Shown here: piece after piece, positions 1 through 6,549 of the stretch
Numbering within the stretch: the stretch's first letter is position 1
How the letters are laid out: each line of letters begins with the position of its first letter
Source: an uncultured Mucilaginibacter sp.
Lineage (GTDB): Bacteria > Bacteroidota > Bacteroidia > Sphingobacteriales > Sphingobacteriaceae
Direction of reading: 5' to 3'
Length of the DNA stretch: 36,464 nucleotides
Assembly (NCBI GenBank): GCA_913777515.1
Contig: CAJYSL010000370.1
Span: 1 to 36,464 of the forward strand
Notes under the pieces: generated by a model
Databases searched by the model: none
What the model was told of the DNA's origin: nothing
Seen by the model: the letters and a program-made list of their open reading frames with translations, nothing else
Position numbers and translations under genes: made by a program

Positions 1-44
1 AATTCAGACACTAATTTGTCATTCAATTCGAGTGTATCAGGCAT
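1..44 (-). CDS. rho: 5' end of a leftward gene, probably transcription terminator Rho (partial)
   Basis: The minus strand opens with an ATG whose complement lies at 42-44, and it runs open to the window edge for 14 full codons, reading MPDTLELNDKLVSE. The stretch LELNDKLVSEL resembles, from memory, the N-terminal start of Rho in Sphingobacteriaceae (Rho N-terminal helical domain). Only the N-terminus is present, so no ATPase motif can be checked. It is divergent from pyrF. The identification rests on 14 residues and is tentative; the open frame itself is plain. Confidence 0.45.
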   Translation of the reverse strand, partial: MPDTLELNDKLVSE

Positions 45-316
45 GAGATGAAATATGATTCAAAGAGGATTATTTAATGTATAGAAAATTGATCTTGCTG
101 CTGTAACGCACCTTGAAAACTAATTTAATGTATTTGTTGCAACGTGGGATTTTTACAACTTTTCTTTAGTGCAAGAAAAATTTGTTTGGAAACGCTGCAA
201 GTGTACCTAATAATTTCAATAATTACAATTATTTTAAAAAATAGTTACATCAGGCTAACACTCTTATTGATTTTTAGTTTTTTTGCGGCTTTATATTTTT
301 CATAATATTTATATAT
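45..316. other. AT-rich divergent intergenic region
   Basis: This 272-base stretch separates the presumed rho start from pyrF. It is AT-rich and must hold the promoters of both genes. I found no exact TAnnTTTG element on either strand, no strong hairpin and no small ORF worth calling. Confidence 0.5.
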
Positions 317-1150
317 ATGTTAAACTACAGCCAACTTGTTGAGCAGATTAAACTTAAAAAGTCATTTTTATGTGTAGGTCTGGATACCGATCCCGATAAA
401 ATACCTGCTTTTTTGCAGCGCTACCCCGATCCGGTACTGGAGTTTAACAAGCGTATTATTGATGCCACAAAAGATTTATGTGTTGCTTATAAACCCAACG
501 CTGCTTTTTACGAAAGCAGCGGTTTAAAAGGCCTGCAAAGCCTGATTGGTACTTATGAATATTTACCTAAAGACTGTTTAAGTATTATTGACGCTAAGCG
601 CGGTGATATTGGTAATACCTCCGACCGCTACGCCCGCGCGTTTTTTGATGAGCAAGCTGGTGGGATGAGTTTTGATGCCATTACCATCACCCCTTACATG
701 GGGCATGACAGCATCACCCCTTATTTGGCTTATGAAGGTAAATGGGTAATCGTATTGGCCTTAACCTCATCTGTAGGTAGCCGTGATTTCCAGTACCTGC
801 AAACGCCCGAGGGACTATTGCACGAGGCGGTGATTAATAAGGTGAATACCTTGGCTGGCGCCGACCGCATTATGTACGTGGTGGGTGCCACTAAAGGCGC
901 AGAGTTTGAAAACATCCGTAAGCATGCCCCCGATAATTTTTTGCTGGTACCTGGTGTGGGCGCACAAGGAGGAAGCTTGGAAGATGTTTGCCGTTACGGC
1001 ATGAACGCTGAGTGCGGCTTGCTCGTCAATTCGTCACGTTCCATTATCTACGCCTCAAACGGCGAAGATTTTGCTGAGGCCGCCCGCGCCGAGGCACAAA
1101 AACTGCAGGTGCAAATGCAAGCGGAGTTAGAAAAAGCAGGTATTATTTAA
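317..1150 (+). CDS. pyrF: Orotidine 5'-phosphate decarboxylase (type 2)
   Basis: Cytosolic enzyme that decarboxylates OMP to UMP, the last step of de novo pyrimidine synthesis. The 277-residue length fits the longer type 2 PyrF group. The signature DAKRGDIGN with the catalytic Asp-Lys-Asp array is at residues 92-100, followed by T-S-D-R-Y-A. The N-terminal [10 protein letters not shown] (21-30) and PGVGAQGG near residue 214 (phosphate-binding end of the TIM barrel) also match the family. It starts at an ATG after an AT-rich leader. No terminator with a T-tract follows; a weak 8-bp hairpin lies at 1165-1192. Identification is firm. Confidence 0.96.
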   Translation: MLNYSQLVEQIKLKKSFLCVGLDTDPDKIPAFLQRYPDPVLEFNKRIIDATKDLCVAYKPNAAFYESSGLKGLQSLIGTYEYLPKDCLSIIDAKRGDIGNTSDRYARAFFDEQAGGMSFDAITITPYMGHDSITPYLAYEGKWVIVLALTSSVGSRDFQYLQTPEGLLHEAVINKVNTLAGADRIMYVVGATKGAEFENIRKHAPDNFLLVPGVGAQGGSLEDVCRYGMNAECGLLVNSSRSIIYASNGEDFAEAARAEAQKLQVQMQAELEKAGII

Positions 1151-1250
1151 GCTTTTTTTCATTCACCGACCATCGCTTAACCGGTGGTCGGTATACTGTT
1201 ATATCCTGTAACGATTTGGTGCCACTTTTGGACGTAAGGCAATATTAGTA

Positions 1251-1266
1251 TAAACTAAATAGTTTA
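1251..1266. promoter_or_regulatory. Palindrome upstream of the MFS gene, candidate operator
   Basis: TAAACTA-AA-TAGTTTA has 7-bp perfect arms with a 2-base spacer and ends 20 bases before the MFS start codon. Position and symmetry suit a dimeric repressor site. No regulator gene is adjacent and no TAnnTTTG element was found here, so the function is inference. Confidence 0.3.
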
Positions 1267-1286
1267 GGTATTGTCTTTACTACATC

Positions 1287-2543
1287 ATGTCGGCGCTATC
1301 TACTACCTTTCGCTCACTGCGATTTTATAATTTCAGGCTTTATTTTATTGGTCAGTCCATATCCCTCATTGGTACCTGGATGGAACGGATTGCCATCAAT
1401 TGGCTGGTATACACCACTACGCATTCGGCGTTGATGCTGGGCTTGGTCAATTTTGCCGGGCAAATTCCTACGCTTTTGCTGTCGCCTTATGGTGGCACAA
1501 TATCCGACAGGCACAACCGGTATAAAATACTGCTGACTACCCAAATGGCGGCTATGCTGCAAGCAGGTACCATGGCTGCCCTGGTGCTGCTCAAAGTGTA
1601 TAATATGTACGCGATTATTGGCCTGAGTATCATCCTGGGTATCATCAACGCGTTTGATACGCCTTCGCGCCAATCGCTCATGATTAGGCTGATTGAAGAT
1701 AAACGCGACCTGCAAAATGCCATAGCGCTTAATTCATCCATGGTAAACCTGGCTCGTATGCTGGGGCCGGCCGTGGCAGGGGTGCTGCTCACCACCGTAG
1801 GTACGGGCATCTGCTTTTTATTAAATGCGCTGAGTTTTGTAGCAGTAATTACCTCATTACTGCTCATGAAACTGCCGCCCATGGATATTAAAAAAACTAC
1901 CGATAGCGTATGGGATGGCCTAAAGCAAGGATACAATTACCTGCAAACCGTGCCCGACATTAAACTGGTGATTTTATTGATGGCTTGCACCAGTTTTTTT
2001 GTAATGCCCTACACCACGTTGACGCCAATATTTGCCAAAGATATTTTTAATGGTGATGCACGTACTTACAGCTTGCTTAATAGTATATCGGGTTTAGGTT
2101 CGTTGATGGGTGCTTTTTATATGGCCAGTTTAAAAAACACCAGTAATGTTAAACGCATTGTGGTGTTGGCCTGTGCTATGTTTAGTATGAGTCTGGCCTT
2201 GTTTGCCTGGAGCAACAGCCTATGGTTAGCCTTGCTCTTGATAATGCCTGCCGGAGCAGGTGCCATGATGCAAATTGCCGGAACTAACACCTTTATACAA
2301 ACCACTGTAAGCGATGAAATGCGTGGCCGGGTAATTAGCTATTATGTAATGGCATTTATGGGTATGCAGCCTTTAGGAAGCTTTTTTGTAGGCTTGGCTA
2401 CGCACCATGCCAGTGCCCGTTTGGTACTTTGTATACAAGGCTTAGCCGGTTTGGCGGTTGCCATTCTTTTTGGTTTATTATTCAAACGCTCGGCAGACCG
2501 GCAGCGTGCCAGGAAAAAAGAAGCTGCGGTAATAACCGGGTAG
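1287..2543 (+). CDS. Major facilitator superfamily transporter (EntS/MFS_3-like)
   Basis: Inner-membrane secondary transporter of 418 residues. The start (FRSLRFYNFRLYFIGQSISLIGTWMERIAINWL) is typical of the transmembrane-effector/EntS-like MFS branch, with the loop motif GGTISDRHNRYKILL near residues 70-84 matching MFS motif A (G-x3-D-R-x-x-R). Hydrophobic segments are spread over the whole length, consistent with about 12 helices, and the tail is basic (KRSADRQRARKKE). Substrate cannot be told; export of a small molecule or drug is the usual guess. It stands alone and converges on the acpH-like gene 17 bases later. Confidence 0.88.
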   Translation: MSALSTTFRSLRFYNFRLYFIGQSISLIGTWMERIAINWLVYTTTHSALMLGLVNFAGQIPTLLLSPYGGTISDRHNRYKILLTTQMAAMLQAGTMAALVLLKVYNMYAIIGLSIILGIINAFDTPSRQSLMIRLIEDKRDLQNAIALNSSMVNLARMLGPAVAGVLLTTVGTGICFLLNALSFVAVITSLLLMKLPPMDIKKTTDSVWDGLKQGYNYLQTVPDIKLVILLMACTSFFVMPYTTLTPIFAKDIFNGDARTYSLLNSISGLGSLMGAFYMASLKNTSNVKRIVVLACAMFSMSLALFAWSNSLWLALLLIMPAGAGAMMQIAGTNTFIQTTVSDEMRGRVISYYVMAFMGMQPLGSFFVGLATHHASARLVLCIQGLAGLAVAILFGLLFKRSADRQRARKKEAAVITG

Positions 2544-2560
2544 TCTCGTTTCCAGGCTTG

Positions 2561-3229
2561 CTAATCAGTAAGCATCGCCTCAATATCGTCAAAAACGGAA
2601 GTGAAGTTATTTTCGAGCGTTTGTCGATAATGATTAATAGTAGCGCTCATCGCCGTTTCGTTTTCTTGGCTGAAAGGGTTTTGCCAAATGCGCATACAAA
2701 TGCGTTTTAGGGCATACGTTACTTTCTCGGTTTCGGCGTAGGTGTGCAGGTATTCACTGCGTTTAAAGTTCTCAAAAAAGTGTAAAAAAACGTCAGGGTT
2801 TTGCATGCCGCTCCGGCTTAAAAAGCTATAAATCACCTCATGGTTGCAGCCATTCAGGTGTGTATAAAAATCGTCGGCTTTTACCATGCCGGTGGTGAGC
2901 AGTAAATTGTCTAATAACAACTCCAGGGCAATGTGCCCTAAAAAAAATGGCTTTACCGGCGAACCTGCCATGGCAGGCAATAGTGCCAGTTTAAGCTGAT
3001 GTGAGTTGGTTTTAAAAAAGTCGGAGTTGTGAAAATGCCGGTCAACATCAAGATGCTTGAGCCAGCCTTGCTGTATAGCTTGTTCGGGGCCTTCCGGGTA
3101 ATCAAGCTTTTCGGGATGCAGAATAATATGTTTGTCGGCATTTTTGAGTAAATCCGGCAATACCGTGCCCAGTACATGGTAGCAATCGGTCGTATGGCGG
3201 TCGAAATAAAAATGAGACAAAAAATTCAT
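2561..3229 (-). CDS. ACP phosphodiesterase-like (AcpH family) protein
   Basis: Cytosolic 222-residue protein resembling acyl-carrier-protein phosphodiesterase, which removes the 4'-phosphopantetheine arm from holo-ACP. The start is the ATG at 3229, giving MNFLSHFYFDR; a longer upstream frame begins on a non-ATG codon and lacks family likeness. Typical elements are HVLGTVLPDLLKNA, DVDRHFHNSDFF and FFLGHIALELLLDNLLL, with His and Asp residues expected of an HD-like metal site. Bacteroidota members of this family have not, to my knowledge, been tested enzymatically. It is divergent from the next gene across 140 bases. Confidence 0.75.
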   Translation of the reverse strand: MNFLSHFYFDRHTTDCYHVLGTVLPDLLKNADKHIILHPEKLDYPEGPEQAIQQGWLKHLDVDRHFHNSDFFKTNSHQLKLALLPAMAGSPVKPFFLGHIALELLLDNLLLTTGMVKADDFYTHLNGCNHEVIYSFLSRSGMQNPDVFLHFFENFKRSEYLHTYAETEKVTYALKRICMRIWQNPFSQENETAMSATINHYRQTLENNFTSVFDDIEAMLTD

Positions 3230-3369
3230 AGCGGTATGGCAAAATACATGCTTTTTTGCAGTAAACGAAATTGTAAGGTTATCAAATTGTAACGTTTTAC
3301 CCTTAACTGCAATGGAATGGGCGGTTAAGTCCAGGAAAACAAATTGTGGAAAGGATAATTGATAGTTAA

Positions 3370-3912
3370 ATGAAATTCTTTGTTGGTATTGTTCCGCCAC
3401 CTGATATTTACAATCAGCTACAGCAAATACAAAATCAGTTTGGCGATAACCGGTTGGAGCCGCACATCACTATCCGCCCGCCGATAAGTCCGCTGCAACT
3501 TGATCCATGGCTGCAAACTATTAAAGCTATGAGTGCCGCTTTTAAGCCTTTTGATATTCATCTGCCCGGCACCGGCTTTTTTGGGGATAGGGTGTTGTTT
3601 GTAAATGTGCAATCACCCGGCCTAAAACAATTATACGATTTATTGATACCCGCCTTACAACCATTCGAGAAAGAAGAGCCGGGCAAAGGAGACGACAGTT
3701 TTCATCCGCATTTAACTTTGGGGCGTAAATGGTGTGGCTTTACTATAGAAGATTTTGCAGCCATGAAGTTACTGGCTGATGATTATCTGCAGGCAAGTCC
3801 GGTGTCGTTTAAGGTTACTCAAATCAGAATTTATTATAAGCCGGATAATCATGGCCGTTTCGAAGTTTACCGTGACGTTAGCTTAAGTAACGATTGGTGG
3901 CATCGGAGCTAA
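3370..3912 (+). CDS. 2'-5' RNA ligase / cyclic phosphodiesterase family protein (2H superfamily)
   Basis: Cytosolic 180-residue protein of the 2H phosphoesterase fold. Both H-x-T/S catalytic motifs are present: H32-I-T in EPHITIRPP and H115-L-T in FHPHLTLGRK, and the length is normal for ThpR/LigT-like proteins. Such proteins open or form 2',3'-cyclic or 2'-5' RNA phosphodiester bonds; the physiological substrate is usually unknown. It starts at an ATG, is monocistronic, and is followed after 128 bases by tyrS, which has its own promoter-like element. Confidence 0.82.
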   Translation: MKFFVGIVPPPDIYNQLQQIQNQFGDNRLEPHITIRPPISPLQLDPWLQTIKAMSAAFKPFDIHLPGTGFFGDRVLFVNVQSPGLKQLYDLLIPALQPFEKEEPGKGDDSFHPHLTLGRKWCGFTIEDFAAMKLLADDYLQASPVSFKVTQIRIYYKPDNHGRFEVYRDVSLSNDWWHRS

Positions 3913-4007
3913 TTAGGTTTTTGAATCAAACTGACTGTAAACGTTGAGGGTTAATGGCGTCTCTTTATCAAGGTATTTGATGCCTTAGCTTATTTTAGGG
4001 TAATTGC

Positions 4008-4015
4008 TATCTTTG
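4008..4015 (+). promoter_or_regulatory. Bacteroidota-type -7 element upstream of tyrS
   Basis: TATCTTTG fits TAnnTTTG exactly and lies 25 bases before the tyrS ATG. A TTTG at 3976-3979 is further upstream than the usual -33 spacing, so the -33 partner is uncertain. Confidence 0.45.
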
Positions 4016-4040
4016 CCAACTTTAAAATACGTTTACAATC

Positions 4041-5324
4041 ATGAGTTTTGTTGAAGAATTACGCTGGAGAGGCATGCTGCACGATATTATGCCCGGAACC
4101 GAAGAGTTACTGAATAAGGGTATGGCATCGGGCTATATTGGCTTCGACCCGACAGCTGATTCGTTACATGTTGGTCACTTAACGCAGATTATGACGCTGA
4201 TTCATTTTCAGCGTGCCGGTCACAAACCGTTTGCTTTGGTTGGCGGCGCTACCGGTATGGTGGGCGACCCATCGGGCAAATCGGCCGAGCGTAATTTGCT
4301 TTCTGAGGAGGTGTTACAGCACAACCTGCAAAGTATCCAGCAGCAGCTGGAGAAGTTTCTGGACTTCGACTGCGGTGAAAACAGTGCGCAGATGGTCAAC
4401 AATTACGATTGGTTTAAAGATTTTTCGTTCCTCAATTTTATACGCGACGTAGGCAAGCACATCACCGTAAACTACATGATGGCTAAGGACTCGGTAAAAA
4501 ACCGTTTAAGCGGCGATACCGGTATGTCGTTCACGGAGTTTACTTACCAATTGGTACAAGGATACGATTTTTACTACCTCTGGAAAAATCATAACTGCGC
4601 CATACAAATGGGCGGGTCAGACCAGTGGGGCAACATTGTAACCGGTACAGAGCTAATACGCCGTAAAGATGCCGGCGAAGCTTTTGCATTAACTACCCAA
4701 CTCATTAAAAAAGCTGATGGTACCAAGTTTGGTAAAACTGAAAGCGGCGCAGTTTGGTTAGATACAGCCCGTACCTCGCCTTACCAGTTTTACCAGTTTT
4801 GGTTAAACGCCGGTGATGACGACGTGAAAAAGTTTATCCGCATTTTTACCTTGCTCGACCGCCAGAGTATTGAAGATTTAGAAGCCACGCACAATGCGGC
4901 TCCGCATCAGCGTGCTTTGCAAAAAGCCTTAGCAAAAGATATTACTATCCGCGTACACGGCGAGGCGGCTTATCAAAAAGCCATACAATCTTCAGAGTTT
5001 TTGTTCGGTAGCACCGGCATCGAGTTCTTAAACGAGTTGACCGATGCTGAGGTATTAGCCATTTTCGAAGGCGTGCCTAATTTTACCGTTGCCAAGCAGG
5101 ACATAGAGCAAGGCGCTGATGTATTAGACCTGTTGGCGGTTAAAACCACGGTGTTCCCGTCTAAAGGCGAGGCTAAAAAAATGATACAGGGTGGGGGCGT
5201 CGCCATCAACAAAAAGAAAATTGAGGCGGTTGACAGCCGTTATGACACCGAAACCTTGATTAACGGCAAATTCTGGGTAGTGCAAAAAGGAAAGAAAAAC
5301 TACTTTTTGATTGTGGTTGAGTAA
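4041..5324 (+). CDS. tyrS: Tyrosyl-tRNA synthetase
   Basis: Class I aminoacyl-tRNA synthetase that charges tRNA-Tyr; cytosolic homodimer. The HIGH signature is HVGH at residues 43-46 in GFDPTADSLHVGHL, and the KMSKS loop is KFGKT at 229-233. The tyrosine-pocket motif QMGGSDQWGNI is at about 189-199. A C-terminal S4 RNA-binding domain spans roughly 360-425 (FPSKGEAKKMIQGGGVAINKKKI). The length of 427 residues is normal. A strong intrinsic terminator follows at 5358-5400. No T-box or other leader was recognised. Confidence 0.97.
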   Translation: MSFVEELRWRGMLHDIMPGTEELLNKGMASGYIGFDPTADSLHVGHLTQIMTLIHFQRAGHKPFALVGGATGMVGDPSGKSAERNLLSEEVLQHNLQSIQQQLEKFLDFDCGENSAQMVNNYDWFKDFSFLNFIRDVGKHITVNYMMAKDSVKNRLSGDTGMSFTEFTYQLVQGYDFYYLWKNHNCAIQMGGSDQWGNIVTGTELIRRKDAGEAFALTTQLIKKADGTKFGKTESGAVWLDTARTSPYQFYQFWLNAGDDDVKKFIRIFTLLDRQSIEDLEATHNAAPHQRALQKALAKDITIRVHGEAAYQKAIQSSEFLFGSTGIEFLNELTDAEVLAIFEGVPNFTVAKQDIEQGADVLDLLAVKTTVFPSKGEAKKMIQGGGVAINKKKIEAVDSRYDTETLINGKFWVVQKGKKNYFLIVVE

Positions 5325-5357
5325 GCTAGTTTCATAAATTAAACTTAAATATTTCAG

Positions 5358-5400
5358 GAGGTTGAATGCTTTAATTTAAAAGTATTCAACCTCTTTTTTT
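5358..5400 (+). terminator. Intrinsic terminator after tyrS
   Basis: Arms GAGGTTGAAT (5358-5367) and ATTCAACCTC (5384-5393) pair perfectly, with further pairing inward through G-T and AT pairs. A run of seven T (5394-5400) follows immediately, the textbook arrangement for a rightward terminator. Confidence 0.85.
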
Positions 5401-5474
5401 TGTGGTTGTAGGCAGTCCTATCGTTGTTCGATAAATATTTACTCTGAGTTTCTATCTGTTAAATTTTGTTAAAT

Positions 5475-5510
5475 AACTAATGTGTTAGTTTTGTAACTAA
5501 TTAATTAGTT
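5475..5510. promoter_or_regulatory. Tandem palindromic operator AACTAA-N4-TTAGTT (two copies)
   Basis: Two copies of AACTAA-N4-TTAGTT lie at 5475-5490 and 5495-5510, spaced 20 bp start to start, about two helical turns. The second copy extends to an 18-bp perfect palindrome at 5494-5511. They overlap the putative -33 and -7 elements of the promoter for the GLPGLI/TonB operon. Such AT-rich palindromes are typical of MarR or TetR dimers; a MarR-type gene lies at the far end of the operon. The regulator assignment is inference. Confidence 0.55.
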
Positions 5511-5517
5511 ATATTTG
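5490..5517 (+). promoter_or_regulatory. Promoter of the GLPGLI/TonB operon
   Basis: TATATTTG at 5510-5517 fits the -7 consensus TAnnTTTG, and TTTG at 5490-5493 sits 16 bases upstream as a possible -33 element. The start codon is 49 bases downstream. The overlap with the tandem palindrome suggests repression by steric block. Confidence 0.5.
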
Positions 5518-5565
5518 TTTTGTCCGGTTGGATAAATTAATTAACCACTATTAATATTTAACAAT

Positions 5566-6549
5566 ATGAAGCTTAGCCCTTACTTAACTGTTTTATTGCT
5601 TTTAGTTACCATTCTGGCAAAAGCACAAAAGCCAGATACCGCCCAGGCCATTGTGCATTACAAGTTTACCCACGTACGCGATACTAACAACCGCGATAAG
5701 CCGCTGGTAGAAAACATGATGTTGCTGGTAGGCCGTAACTCGAGCGTATATAAAAGCTACGACCGCAAATTAAAAGAAGAACAAATGCGTAAAAGCATTG
5801 AGGAACAAATGAGCAGCGGGTCGAGAGATTTAAGACTTACCTCGAGCGTTGGCTCGCTTAGCCCTAATATTGATTACTACCAATATCCTAACGAAAAAAA
5901 GCTTTACACCATTGAGCGGCTGATGGCCAACAGTTACATTATCCCCGAAAGTATGTCGGCTATCAATTGGAAAGTTAGTGCTGATACGGCAACCATCGAT
6001 GGGTTACCTTGCCAGAAAGCTACCACCCATTTTAAAGGACGTAATTATACTGCCTGGTTTTGCGATGAACTGCCTTACCGTGCCGGCCCATGGAAACTGA
6101 GCGGTTTACCCGGATTAATTGTAGAGGCTTCTGACGATAAAAAAGAGGTGATGTTCAAGTTTGACGGTATCGAAAAGATAGGTGGTGCCGGAAAAGACCA
6201 AGCCAGCCAAAATCAAAACGCAACGGCTCGCGTAGTGTTTGGCGGTATGGATGATGCCTCTAAAAACAGCAATGTTATCGCCTTACCAGCTAATGGTATC
6301 AAAACTAACCCAAAGGAGTTTGAAGAAGTAAGAGAAGTGATGCGAAAAGACCCACAGGCTTTCGCCCAATCACAACGGGCTGCCGTACAGGGACGGATGG
6401 GGGCATCCGGTCAGTCTGCCAGTTTTAGTGTGGGCACAGGTGGTGGCGGTGCTACAGCTGTATCCTCAATAGGCAGCATCAGAGTCGAGTCGGCACCGGG
6501 ACCGAAAGTAGTAACCAATAATCCAATCGAATTACCCGAAAAGAAATGA
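5566..6549 (+). CDS. GLPGLI family secreted protein
   Basis: Exported 327-residue protein. A signal peptide occupies about residues 1-20 (hydrophobic LTVLLLLVTILAKA before Q21). The family-naming motif is intact as GPWKLSGLPGLIVEA, with GLPGLI at 180-185; the tryptophans and the cysteine before it (AWFCDELPYRAGPWK) are also family-typical. The C-terminal third is Ser/Gly-rich. Family function is unknown; members commonly sit next to TonB-type outer-membrane proteins, as here. The stop overlaps the next gene's start by ATGA, indicating translational coupling and a shared envelope role. Expression is probably controlled by the palindromes at 5475-5510. Confidence 0.88.
   Translation: MKLSPYLTVLLLLVTILAKAQKPDTAQAIVHYKFTHVRDTNNRDKPLVENMMLLVGRNSSVYKSYDRKLKEEQMRKSIEEQMSSGSRDLRLTSSVGSLSPNIDYYQYPNEKKLYTIERLMANSYIIPESMSAINWKVSADTATIDGLPCQKATTHFKGRNYTAWFCDELPYRAGPWKLSGLPGLIVEASDDKKEVMFKFDGIEKIGGAGKDQASQNQNATARVVFGGMDDASKNSNVIALPANGIKTNPKEFEEVREVMRKDPQAFAQSQRAAVQGRMGASGQSASFSVGTGGGGATAVSSIGSIRVESAPGPKVVTNNPIELPEKK

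Noticed and set aside
1165-1192. Hairpin with 8-bp arms after pyrF as a terminator
   Set aside because: No T-tract follows the stem in either direction; the T-run lies before the stem, so the sequence does not support intrinsic termination.
1314-1936. Long frames antisense to the MFS gene
   Set aside because: They are mirror frames of a well-supported transporter gene and show no family likeness.
3230-3400. N-terminal extension of the ACP phosphodiesterase-like gene
   Set aside because: The family N-terminus MNFLSHFYFD begins at 3229, and the extension overlaps the start of the divergent RNA ligase-like gene.
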